Of a stretch of DNA of 22,002 nt, positions 1 through 7,777 are shown one piece after another. Numbering within the stretch: the stretch's first letter is position 1; the number at the start of each line of letters is the position of its first letter. The notes beneath the pieces are model-generated. The model was not told the origin of the DNA and made no database searches. It was given only the letters and a program-made list of their open reading frames with translations. Made by a program: the position numbers and the translations under genes. This DNA is from Dokdonella_A sp039926025 (GTDB lineage Bacteria; Pseudomonadota; Gammaproteobacteria; Xanthomonadales; Rhodanobacteraceae): assembly GCA_039926025.1 (NCBI GenBank), contig JBDSXV010000111.1, forward strand, positions 1-22,002. Direction: 5' to 3'.

Positions 1-882
1 AAGGAAGGCGCGGTCGTCATCGGCCATCTGCAACCGCACCTCGCGCCCGAGCGCACCAAGGCCTTGCGCGATCGCAAGATCACCGCCTTCGCGATGGAGT
101 TGCTGCCGCGCACGACGCGTGCGCAGGTGATGGACGTGTTGTCGTCGCAGGCTGCCGTCGCGGGCTACAAGGCCGTGCTGATCGCAGCGGAAGTGGCGCC
201 GAAGTTCTTCCCGATGCTCACCACGGCGGCCGGTACGATCCGTCCGAGCAAGGTTCTGATCGTCGGCGCCGGCGTCGCGGGCTTGCAGGCGATCGCGACG
301 GCACGCCGCCTCGGCGCGCAGGTCGAGGGCTTTGATGTGCGTCCGGAAACGAAAGAGCAGATTGAATCGCTGGGCGCGAAATTCCTCGACCTTGGCGTCA
401 GTGCCGCGGGCGCTGGCGGTTATGCGCGCGAGCTGACCCAGGAAGAGCGCGACAAGCAGCAGCAGGCGTTGGCGGATCACCTCAAGGGTATCGACGTGGT
501 CGTGACCACGGCCGCGGTGCCAGGTCGCAAGGCGCCACGCATCATCAGCGCCGCGATGGTTGCCGGCATGAAGCCGGGTTCGGTCATTGTCGACATTGCG
601 GCGGAGACCGGCGGCAATTGCGAATTGAGCGAAGCCGGCAAGACCGTGGTCTCGGCGAACGGCGTCAGCGTGGTCGGCACCACCAATCTACCGGCGAGCG
701 CCCCGGTGCATGCGAGCGAGATGTACGCGCGCAACCTCTACAATTTCCTTGAGCTCAGTTTGAAGGATGGCACCCTCACGCTCGATTGGAACGACGAACT
801 GATCGCGAAGACCTGCGTCACGCACGCGGGCGAGATCAAGCACGAACCCACCCGCCAACTCGTCGAAGGAGCGCAATCATGA
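1..882 (+). CDS. pntAA: NAD(P) transhydrogenase subunit alpha part 1, partial
   Basis: This is the NAD(H)-binding soluble domain (dI) of the membrane-bound proton-translocating transhydrogenase, which couples hydride transfer between NADH and NADP+ to the proton gradient. The reading frame is open from base 1 with no start in context, so the N-terminus lies outside the window. 293 codons are present; family members of the three-subunit type are near 370-380 aa, so roughly 80 residues are missing. A Rossmann nucleotide-binding motif GAGVAGLQA begins near residue 89 of the visible part, followed by GFDVRPE. The VDIAAETGGNCE segment near the end of the domain is also characteristic of the AlaDH/PNT C-terminal domain. 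The stop codon overlaps the pntAB start by 4 nt (ATGA), so the two are translationally coupled. Identification is secure; the exact length is unknown. Confidence 0.95.
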   Translation, partial: KEGAVVIGHLQPHLAPERTKALRDRKITAFAMELLPRTTRAQVMDVLSSQAAVAGYKAVLIAAEVAPKFFPMLTTAAGTIRPSKVLIVGAGVAGLQAIATARRLGAQVEGFDVRPETKEQIESLGAKFLDLGVSAAGAGGYARELTQEERDKQQQALADHLKGIDVVVTTAAVPGRKAPRIISAAMVAGMKPGSVIVDIAAETGGNCELSEAGKTVVSANGVSVVGTTNLPASAPVHASEMYARNLYNFLELSLKDGTLTLDWNDELIAKTCVTHAGEIKHEPTRQLVEGAQS

Positions 883-1172
883 TCGACGGATTCCTCGCGC
901 TGTACATCTTCATGCTCGCCGCATTCACCGGCAAGGAAATCATCGGCCGCGTGCCGGTGATCCTGCACACGCCGCTGATGTCGGGTTCGAACTTCGTGCA
1001 CGGCATCGTGCTGGTCGGCGCGATGATCGCGCTCGCGCATGCAGAATCGCCGCTGGCGATCACGATCGGTTTCATCGGCGTCGCGCTCGGCGCGGGCAAT
1101 GCGGCGGGTGGCTATGTCGTGACCGAACGCATGCTTGAAATGTTCAAGTCGAGCAAGGACAGCAAGAAATAG
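879..1172 (+). CDS. pntAB: NAD(P) transhydrogenase subunit alpha part 2
   Basis: This 97-aa membrane protein is the small subunit that supplies the first transmembrane helices of the transhydrogenase proton channel (part of dII). The ATG at 879 overlaps the pntAA stop in an ATGA arrangement and has a GAAGGAG ribosome site at 865-871, which decides the start. Three hydrophobic stretches are visible: FLALYIFMLAAFTG, the segment around NFVHGIVLVGAMIALAHA, and ITIGFIGVALGAGNAAGGYV. The tail is charged (KSSKDSKK). The short length and the split from pntAA match the alphaproteobacterial and Xanthomonadales three-gene layout rather than the fused E. coli PntA. The gene is followed by a REP-like hairpin before pntB, an unusual interruption of this operon. 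Confidence 0.95.
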   Translation: MIDGFLALYIFMLAAFTGKEIIGRVPVILHTPLMSGSNFVHGIVLVGAMIALAHAESPLAITIGFIGVALGAGNAAGGYVVTERMLEMFKSSKDSKK

Positions 1173-1196
1173 CGGGTGTGACGGCGACAGCGACCC

Positions 1197-1330
1197 TGTG
1201 GGAGCGGCTTCAGCCGCGATGCCTTTGAAAAGGTCGAAGCAGAAGCATCGCGGCTGAAGCCGCTCCCACAAAAGCCGCTCCCACAAAAGCCGCTCCCACA
1301 AAAGCCGCTTCCACAACAGCCACTCCACCG
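1197..1330. repeat. REP-like hairpin with 15-bp tandem tail
   Basis: A perfect 26-bp inverted repeat (arms 1197-1222 and 1245-1270, loop 22 nt) carries the core GGGAGCGGCTTCAGCCGCG. The right arm continues into a tandem array of a 15-bp unit, AAGCCGCTCCCACAA: 1257-1271, 1272-1286, 1287-1301, 1302-1316 (one mismatch) and a decayed fifth copy from 1317. The tail unit is a copy of the outer end of the hairpin arm. The GGGAGCGGCTTCAGCCGCG type is known as a dispersed intergenic repeat in Xanthomonadales and Pseudomonas genomes; that is family knowledge, not a search result. It lies between pntAB and pntB, so if it is transcribed it would form a very stable stem in the mRNA. No T-run follows, so it does not look like an intrinsic terminator. 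Confidence 0.9.
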
Positions 1331-1356
1331 ACCAATTCGATGTACGGGAATCATTG

Positions 1357-2766
1357 ATGGATACCGCAACCTTGCTCGTCACCATCGCGAAGGCATCTTA
1401 TTTCCTCGCCGCGGTATTGTTCATCCTCGGCATCAAGCGCATGTCGTCGCCGGTCACCGCGCGCAAGGGTATCGAACAGGCCGGCATCGGCATGGTCATC
1501 GCGACCCTGGCAACCTTCGCGATCACCGGCGGCCACAATCTGGGCCTGATCATCGCCGCGATCGCGCTGGGAGTGATCCCGACCTGGCTCTGGGGCAAGA
1601 AGGTCGCAATGACCGACATGCCGCAGATGGTGGCATTGTTCAACGGCATGGGCGGTGGTTCAGCCGCTGCTATCGGCGCGAGCGAATTGTTGAAATTCAC
1701 CCAGCCTGGAGCTGCAGCGCCTCCGATCGCGATGCTCACGCTCGCCGTCGTCGGCGCCCTGATCGGATCGATCTCCATGACCGGCTCGATCATCGCCTGG
1801 GCCAAGCTCGACGGCCGCATGGACCGGCGTTTCACGTTCTCCGGCCAGCAGGCCTTCAATTTCCTCGTGCTTGCCGCCGCGGTCCTCGCCGGTCTTGCGC
1901 TGGTGGCGTGGAAGGTCGATGCGTCGCTGGTTGTTGTTTTCTTCCTGCTGGCGCTTGCGTTCGGCGTCTTGATGACGCTGCCGATCGGCGGCGCCGACAT
2001 GCCGGTGGTGATCTCGCTGTACAACGCGCTCACGGGTCTGGCTGTCGCGTTCGAAGGTTACGCGATGGGTATCGAGGCGCTGATCGTTGCCGGCATGGTC
2101 GTCGGCGCGGCAGGTACCTTCCTGACACAACTGATGGCGAAGGCGATGAATCGCCCGATCAGCGGCGTGCTGTTTTCGAACTTCGGTGGCGGCGGCAGTG
2201 GCGAAGCAATTGCCGGGTCACAAAAGGCGATCGAAGCGAGCGATGCGGCCTCGCTTCTGTACATGGCCGAGAAGGTCATCATCGTGCCCGGCTACGGCAT
2301 GGCTGTCGCGCAAGCGCAGCACAAGATCTGGGAACTGTCGCAGGCACTGATGAAGGCCGGCAAGGATGTGAAGTTCGCGATCCATCCGGTGGCCGGTCGC
2401 ATGCCTGGACACATGAACGTCCTCCTCGCCGAAGCGGGCGTGCCGTATGACCTGATCGCGGACATGGACGACATCAATCCGGAATTCAAGACCTGCGACG
2501 TTGCGATCGTGATTGGCGCCAACGACGTCGTGAATCCCGCCGCCAAGACCGACAAGTCCTCGCCGATTTACGGCATGCCGATCCTCAATGTCGTCGACGC
2601 GCGCCAGTGCATCGTGATCAAGCGCGGCAAGGGCACCGGCTTCGCCGGCATCGAGAATGCCCTGTTCTACCAGGACAACACGCGCATGCTGTACGCCGAC
2701 GGCAAGGAAGCCGCAAACAGCCTCATCTCGGAACTGAAGGCGATCGAGGGCGGCGGCGGGCATTGA
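1357..2766 (+). CDS. pntB: NAD(P) transhydrogenase subunit beta
   Basis: This 469-aa protein is the beta subunit, holding most of the transmembrane helices of the proton channel and the C-terminal NADP(H)-binding domain (dIII). Residues 1 to about 270 are a run of hydrophobic helices separated by short loops. The dIII domain begins around residue 290 and shows the NADP-binding loop VPGYGMAVAQAQ at about 310-321, then HPVAGRMPGHMNVLLAE and KRGKGTGFAGIEN. I chose the ATG at 1357 over the in-frame TTG at 1354 because GGGAA at 1346-1350 is 6 nt from the ATG and too close to the TTG. The length matches the family (about 460-480 aa). The separation of about 180 nt from pntAB is longer than usual because the repeat element lies between them. 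Confidence 0.96.
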   Translation: MDTATLLVTIAKASYFLAAVLFILGIKRMSSPVTARKGIEQAGIGMVIATLATFAITGGHNLGLIIAAIALGVIPTWLWGKKVAMTDMPQMVALFNGMGGGSAAAIGASELLKFTQPGAAAPPIAMLTLAVVGALIGSISMTGSIIAWAKLDGRMDRRFTFSGQQAFNFLVLAAAVLAGLALVAWKVDASLVVVFFLLALAFGVLMTLPIGGADMPVVISLYNALTGLAVAFEGYAMGIEALIVAGMVVGAAGTFLTQLMAKAMNRPISGVLFSNFGGGGSGEAIAGSQKAIEASDAASLLYMAEKVIIVPGYGMAVAQAQHKIWELSQALMKAGKDVKFAIHPVAGRMPGHMNVLLAEAGVPYDLIADMDDINPEFKTCDVAIVIGANDVVNPAAKTDKSSPIYGMPILNVVDARQCIVIKRGKGTGFAGIENALFYQDNTRMLYADGKEAANSLISELKAIEGGGGH

Positions 2767-2943
2767 GCGATCCTTACGCAGGTGAAAACGGTGCTCGCGC
2801 AACACGTTGGCTGTCCGAATCACAATAGCTCTAGCTCGCGTTAAGGCTGGTGATCGCATGATTGCCGTTCGCCGTCGTGCGGCAGCGTATGTCATCCGCT
2901 GTGCGTCGGCAGGTCTCCGCTAGCAACCAGCAAGGCGCACTCC

Positions 2944-4335
2944 ATGACGCAAGCCCGCTCAGACGCATTCGTATTCTTCGGGGCTTCCGGCGATCTCGCT
3001 TACAAGAAAATCTTCCCTGCGCTGCAGGCGATGATCAAGCGCGACGGCATGGACATTCCGATCATCGGTGTCGCGCGCTCCGGCTGGACGGTCGAGCAGC
3101 TGCAACAGCGGGCCCGGGAGAGTCTCGAGCACAATGGTGGCGTCGACGAAGCAGCGTTCAAGAAATTGTGCTCTCTGCTTCGCTATGTGGATGGCGACTA
3201 CAACGAGGCGCCGACCTACGCGCGGATCAAGACGGCGCTTGCCGGTTCGCAACGTCCGCTGCACTACCTTGCGATTCCGCCGAGCGTGTTCGGCACCGTC
3301 GTGCATGGTCTGGCGGGTGCCGACTGCACCAAGGATGCGCGTGTCATCGTCGAGAAGCCATTCGGTCGCGATCTCGCATCGGCGAGGGCGCTCAATGCCA
3401 CCTTGCACGAGGTTTTCCCCGAGCATTCGATCTTCCGCATCGATCACTATCTCGGCAAGGAGGCGGTGCAGAACCTCTTGTATTTCCGCTTCGCCAACAG
3501 CTTCCTCGAACCGATCTGGAACCGTGATCACGTCGACTGCGTGCAGATCACCATGGCCGAGAATTTCGGCGTGCAAGGTCGCGGGTCGTTCTACGAGGAA
3601 GCGGGCGCGATCCGCGACGTCGTTCAGAACCATCTTTTGCAGGTCCTCGCTCTACTGGCCATGGATGCGCCGGTCGGTCGTGACGACGAGTCCATGAATG
3701 CCGCGAAGCTGCAACTGTTCCGGGCAATTCGCCCTCTGAGCACCAAGGATGTCGTGCGCGGGCAATTCCATGGCTATCGCGACGAGCCCGGCGTGGCTGC
3801 CGATTCCCAGGTCGAGACCTTCGTCGCACTAAGACTGCACATCGACACCTGGCGCTGGGGCGGGGTGCCGTTCTACATCCGTGCGGGAAAAAGCCTGCCG
3901 GTGACGGCCACGGAAGTGCGCGTCGAACTCAAGACGCCGCCGATCAACCTGTTCGATCACATCTCGCGCGAGGACGCGAATTATTTCCGTTTCCGCCTCA
4001 GTCCCGAAGTGGTGATATCCACTGGCGCTCGCGTGAAGAAGCCGGGCGCGGCGATGCATGGCGAATCGATCGAACTCGTCGCGCGCCACCAATCGAAGCG
4101 CGAAAAATCGCCATACGAACGCCTGCTCAGCGATGCGATCAATGGCGACGCGGGATTGTTCACGCGCGATGATTGCGTCGAAGCGGCGTGGCGCGTGGTC
4201 GATCACGTCATCGAGCATGCCGAACCGGTTCATTTCTACGAACCTGGCACCTGGGGTCCGGCCGCCGCCGACAAGATCGTCGTCGGCGATGACGGTTGGC
4301 GTGACCCGGAGGCGGAAATGGTGCCGTCGTGCTGA
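2944..4335 (+). CDS. zwf: glucose-6-phosphate 1-dehydrogenase
   Basis: The enzyme oxidises glucose 6-phosphate to 6-phosphogluconolactone, the entry of the oxidative pentose phosphate pathway, and reduces NADP+ or NAD+. At 463 aa it is slightly shorter than the usual 485-495. The coenzyme-binding motif GASGDLA is at residues 13-19, followed by Y-K-K where most family members have K/R-R-K. EKPFGRD is at 137-143, the signature RIDHYLGKE at 165-173, and the conserved RDxxQNH motif ends at H230, taken as the catalytic histidine by family knowledge. The start ATG is preceded by an AAGG about 8 nt upstream. It is the first gene of the tight zwf-HAD-tal-pgi-pgm run, and its stop lies inside the HAD gene (7-nt overlap). 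The 177-bp gap from pntB must hold any separate promoter, but I could not identify one convincingly. The partner steps pgl and gnd are on the opposite strand about 9 kb away. Confidence 0.96.
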   Translation: MTQARSDAFVFFGASGDLAYKKIFPALQAMIKRDGMDIPIIGVARSGWTVEQLQQRARESLEHNGGVDEAAFKKLCSLLRYVDGDYNEAPTYARIKTALAGSQRPLHYLAIPPSVFGTVVHGLAGADCTKDARVIVEKPFGRDLASARALNATLHEVFPEHSIFRIDHYLGKEAVQNLLYFRFANSFLEPIWNRDHVDCVQITMAENFGVQGRGSFYEEAGAIRDVVQNHLLQVLALLAMDAPVGRDDESMNAAKLQLFRAIRPLSTKDVVRGQFHGYRDEPGVAADSQVETFVALRLHIDTWRWGGVPFYIRAGKSLPVTATEVRVELKTPPINLFDHISREDANYFRFRLSPEVVISTGARVKKPGAAMHGESIELVARHQSKREKSPYERLLSDAINGDAGLFTRDDCVEAAWRVVDHVIEHAEPVHFYEPGTWGPAAADKIVVGDDGWRDPEAEMVPSC

Positions 4336-5030
4336 AGCCTGATTCGTGCGTATTCCTTTTCGACGTCGACAATACGCTGCTCGACAACGACCGCTTTGCC
4401 GCCGACCTGCGTGAACGTCTGACGGACGGGTTTGGGGCGGTGGAATGCGAACGCTACTGGTCCATCTATGCGCGCGTGCGCGACCAAATCGGCTATGCCG
4501 ACTACCTTGCGGCGCTGCAGGAATTCCGCGCTGGTCTCGATGCCGACCCCGATCTGCTCGGCATGTCCTCGTTCCTGCTCGACTATCCGTTCCCCGATCG
4601 CGTCTATCCCGGCGCGCTGAATGCGATCACGCACCTGCGCACGCTGGGCACGGTCGCGATCCTTTCCGATGGCGATATCGTGTTCCAGCCGCGCAAGATC
4701 GAGCGTTCCGGATTGTGGTCGGCTGTCGGCGGCAATGTGCTGATTTTCATGCACAAGGAACGCACGCTCACGGCGATGCAGCAACGCTTTCCCGCCGCGC
4801 ACTACGTGATGATCGATGACAAGCCCGGCGTGCTCGCAGCGATGAAGCGCGTTCTGGGTAGCCGCTTGACCACGGTATTCGTGCGCCAAGGCCACTACGC
4901 GACAGCGTCCGCGCTCGAAACCATCGTCCCATCACCGGACCGCACGATTGAAAGAATCGGCGACGTCTGCACGCTGAGCATCAAGGATCTTGTCGCCGCG
5001 TCTGCCTCGGCGACCCAGGAGCACGCATGA
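4329..5030 (+). CDS. HAD-superfamily hydrolase
   Basis: This 233-aa haloacid-dehalogenase-fold protein is most likely a phosphatase of unknown substrate. All four HAD motifs are visible: DVDNT with nucleophile D12 and acid/base D14, LSDGD with S113, K123 as motif III lysine, and IDDKP with D163/D164 binding Mg. There is no signal peptide, so it should act in the cytoplasm. The only workable start before motif I is the GTG at 4329, which overlaps zwf by 7 nt; a GGAGG lies rather far upstream (4308-4312), so translation probably depends on reinitiation after zwf. Its stop overlaps the tal start in ATGA. Sitting coupled between zwf and tal suggests a sugar-phosphate or phosphorylated side-product as substrate, but that is inference only. 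Family assignment is firm; function is open. Confidence 0.88.
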   Translation: MLKPDSCVFLFDVDNTLLDNDRFAADLRERLTDGFGAVECERYWSIYARVRDQIGYADYLAALQEFRAGLDADPDLLGMSSFLLDYPFPDRVYPGALNAITHLRTLGTVAILSDGDIVFQPRKIERSGLWSAVGGNVLIFMHKERTLTAMQQRFPAAHYVMIDDKPGVLAAMKRVLGSRLTTVFVRQGHYATASALETIVPSPDRTIERIGDVCTLSIKDLVAASASATQEHA

Positions 5031-6109
5031 AAGCCACCCAGCAATTGCATGAACTCGGCCAGAGCCTCTGGCTCGACAACATCACGCGCACGATCCTCGA
5101 CGACGGCACCTTGCGTCGCTACATCGACCAGTTCTCGGTGACCGGCCTCACGTCCAACCCGACGATTTTCGACGAGGCAATCGGTGGCGGCGCCGCTTAC
5201 GACGCCGGCATCCGCGAAAAGGTGCTTGCCGGAAAAACGGGCGAGGCGCTCTTCATGGAGCTTGCGCTGGAGGACCTGCGCCGTGCGGCCGACCTGTTCC
5301 GGCCCGTGTTCGATGCGACACATGGTCTGGATGGCTGGGTTTCGATGGAGGTATCGCCACTGCTGGCCGCCGATACGCAAGGCAGTATCGACGCGGCGAC
5401 GCACATCCACGCGCAAGCGAATCGCGAAAATCTGTTCGTGAAGATCCCGGGTACGCCAGAAGGCGTGCCGGCCATCGAGGAATCGATTTTCAATGGCGTG
5501 CCGGTCAATGTGACGCTGCTGTTCTCGCGTGAACAATACCTTGCGGCGGCGAACGCGTATTTGCGCGGCATCGAGCGACGCATCGAAGCTCGGCGCAATC
5601 CGAAAGTCGTTTCCGTGGCGTCGGTTTTCGTCAGCCGCTGGGACAAGGCGGTGATGGACAAGGCGCCGCCGGCATTGCGCAATCGCCTCGGTATCACGAT
5701 CGCACAACGCACTTACAAGGCCTACCGCGAGGTGCTTGGTTCGCAGCGGTGGAGAAAGCTGGCCGACGCTGGTGCATTGCCGCAGCGCCTGCTCTGGGCC
5801 AGTACGAGTGTCAAGGATCCGGGCGCCCGCGACACCTTGTATGTCGAAGCGCTGGCAGCGCCGGATACGATCGACACGATCCCCGAGAAAACGCTGGTCG
5901 CGTTTTCAGATCATGGCCAGCTCAACGGCGTGATGGATGCCGATGGCGCGGATGCAGAAGCAACTCTCGCGCAGTTTGCGGCGGCGAACATCGATGTAGA
6001 CGCCTTGGCCGCGCAGCTCCAGTGCGATGGCGCGGCGTCGTTCGTCAAGTCGTGGCAGGAGCTGCTGCGTCGTATTGCCGAGAAAAGCAGCGCGCTCGCT
6101 GCAGGATAA
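5027..6109 (+). CDS. tal: transaldolase
   Basis: Transaldolase transfers a dihydroxyacetone unit from sedoheptulose 7-phosphate to glyceraldehyde 3-phosphate in the non-oxidative pentose phosphate pathway. The 360-aa length and the N-terminal GLTSNPTIFDEAI motif place it in the longer transaldolase subgroup found in actinobacteria, cyanobacteria and as the first half of Tal-Pgi fusions, not the E. coli TalB type. The Schiff-base lysine is K139 in FVKIPGTPEG, and SVASVFVSRWD is conserved downstream. The ATG at 5027 overlaps the HAD stop by 4 nt and has AGGAG 5 nt upstream. pgi begins only 12 nt after its stop. There is no sign of truncation. Confidence 0.95.
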   Translation: MKATQQLHELGQSLWLDNITRTILDDGTLRRYIDQFSVTGLTSNPTIFDEAIGGGAAYDAGIREKVLAGKTGEALFMELALEDLRRAADLFRPVFDATHGLDGWVSMEVSPLLAADTQGSIDAATHIHAQANRENLFVKIPGTPEGVPAIEESIFNGVPVNVTLLFSREQYLAAANAYLRGIERRIEARRNPKVVSVASVFVSRWDKAVMDKAPPALRNRLGITIAQRTYKAYREVLGSQRWRKLADAGALPQRLLWASTSVKDPGARDTLYVEALAAPDTIDTIPEKTLVAFSDHGQLNGVMDADGADAEATLAQFAAANIDVDALAAQLQCDGAASFVKSWQELLRRIAEKSSALAAG

Positions 6110-6121
6110 GAGGAAGTCATC

Positions 6122-7777
6122 ATGGATAGTGCCGACAAGTCCGTTCCCGCGCCGACACTGACCTCCACGCAACAGTGGCAGGCATTGCAGCGGCATGCGG
6201 GCGATATGCGCTCGCGGCACTTGCGTGAATTGTTTGCCGTGGACGCGGGTCGCGGTGATCGTCTTGCGGTCGAAGGCGCCGGCCTCTATCTGGACTATTC
6301 CAAGCAGCGCGTGACGGAAGAGACCCTGCGCCTTCTGCAGGATCTCGCCAAGGCGCGCGGCGTGCGCGAGCGCCGTGATGCGATGTTCCGCGGCGACCGC
6401 ATCAACACGACGGAAGACCGTTCGGTGCTGCATGTCGCGTTGCGTGCACCGGCAAGTGTGAAGATCGATGTTGATGGCAAGGATCTGGTCCCTGAAGTCC
6501 ACGCCGTGCTTGACCGCATGGCGGCATTTTCCGAACGCGTGCGCAGCGGCGCCTGGCTTGGCCACAGCGGCAAGCCGATCCGCAATGTGATCAATATCGG
6601 CATCGGCGGCTCCGATCTCGGTCCCGTGATGGCCTATGAGGCGCTGCGTCATCATAGCCGCCGCGACATGACGTTCCGTTTCGTCTCGAATGTCGATGGC
6701 ACCGACTTCGTCGAAGCGACACGCGACCTCGATCCCGCTGAAACGCTGTTCGTGATCTGTTCGAAGACATTCACGACGCTGGAGACGCTGACCAATGCAC
6801 ATGCGGCACGTGACTGGTGCTTGCGCGGACTCGGTGGAAACGAACTCGCGGTCGAGAAGCATTTCGTCGCGGTGTCGACCAACACCGAGGGTGTGACGAA
6901 ATTCGGTATCGATGTCGCGAACATGTTCGGCTTCTGGGATTGGGTCGGAGGTCGCTATTCCATGGATTCAGCGATTGGCCTGTCCACGATGCTCGCGATC
7001 GGCGCTGACAATTTTCGTGCAATGCTGGCTGGCTTTCATGCGATGGACGAGCATTTCCGCAGCGCACCGTTCGAGAGCAACCTGCCCGTTTTGATGGGCT
7101 TGATTGCGATCTGGAACACCAATTTCCTCGATGCTGCGACCGTGGCCGTGCTGCCGTACGAGCAATACCTCAAACGCTTTCCTGCATATCTGCAGCAGCT
7201 GACGATGGAGAGTAATGGCAAGCACGTGACGCTCGATGGCGCACATGTCGACTATCAAACCGGGCCGATCTACTGGGGCGAGCCCGGTACGAATGGCCAG
7301 CATTCGTTCTATCAATTGATCCACCAGGGAACGCGTGTGATTCCGTGCGATTTCATCGGCTTCTGCAAGGCCGAGAACGTGCTCGGGGATCAGCATGATC
7401 TGCTGATGGCGAATCTCTTTGCGCAGGGCGAAGCGCTTGCGTTTGGCAAGACGGCAGATCAGGTGCGGGCGGAAGGCACGCCCGAGCGGCTCGTGCCGCA
7501 TCGGGTGTTCGAGGGCAATCGACCCAGCCATACGATCCTGGCCGAGGAATTGACGCCCCATGCGCTCGGGGCTCTCGTCGCGCTGTACGAGCACAGCGTC
7601 TTCGTGCAGGGTGCCATCTGGGAGGTCGATTCGTTCGACCAGTGGGGTGTCGAGCTGGGCAAGCAACTGGCGCAGCGTACCGCGGCGGAACTTGCGAGCA
7701 CAGTTGAGCCGACACTCGCGCATGACAGTTCGACCAATGCGCTGATCCGTCTCTATCGCGCAAAGAGGAATGCCTGA
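6122..7777 (+). CDS. pgi: glucose-6-phosphate isomerase
   Basis: The enzyme interconverts glucose 6-phosphate and fructose 6-phosphate, linking glycolysis/gluconeogenesis to the pentose phosphate pathway. The 551-aa length equals the classical bacterial/eukaryotic PGI family. IGIGGSDLGP binds the phosphate, the first family signature DWVGGRYSMDSAIG starts at D273, and the second ends in QWGVELGK with K514. By alignment with the well-studied rabbit enzyme, the catalytic residues are E363 (MESNGK), H394 (NGQH) and K514, all present. The start ATG has GAGGAAG at 6110-6116. The stop TGA shares its A with the pgm ATG (TGATG), so pgm translation is coupled. The encoded protein shows no frameshift or odd insertion. 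Confidence 0.97.
   Translation: MDSADKSVPAPTLTSTQQWQALQRHAGDMRSRHLRELFAVDAGRGDRLAVEGAGLYLDYSKQRVTEETLRLLQDLAKARGVRERRDAMFRGDRINTTEDRSVLHVALRAPASVKIDVDGKDLVPEVHAVLDRMAAFSERVRSGAWLGHSGKPIRNVINIGIGGSDLGPVMAYEALRHHSRRDMTFRFVSNVDGTDFVEATRDLDPAETLFVICSKTFTTLETLTNAHAARDWCLRGLGGNELAVEKHFVAVSTNTEGVTKFGIDVANMFGFWDWVGGRYSMDSAIGLSTMLAIGADNFRAMLAGFHAMDEHFRSAPFESNLPVLMGLIAIWNTNFLDAATVAVLPYEQYLKRFPAYLQQLTMESNGKHVTLDGAHVDYQTGPIYWGEPGTNGQHSFYQLIHQGTRVIPCDFIGFCKAENVLGDQHDLLMANLFAQGEALAFGKTADQVRAEGTPERLVPHRVFEGNRPSHTILAEELTPHALGALVALYEHSVFVQGAIWEVDSFDQWGVELGKQLAQRTAAELASTVEPTLAHDSSTNALIRLYRAKRNA

Noticed and set aside
1257..1316. Tandem 15-bp units considered as a CRISPR array
   Set aside because: Units are directly adjacent with no spacers and are copies of a hairpin arm; no cas genes are present.
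738..1385. Long minus-strand frame with repeated LLWER peptides
   Set aside because: It is antisense to pntAA/pntAB, and the peptide repeat only reflects the 15-bp DNA tandem repeat; no ribosome site or domain is seen.
2767..2943. A sigma-70 promoter for zwf
   Set aside because: TTGGCT at 2807-2812 exists, but no -10 box lies at acceptable spacing, so I do not report it as a feature.
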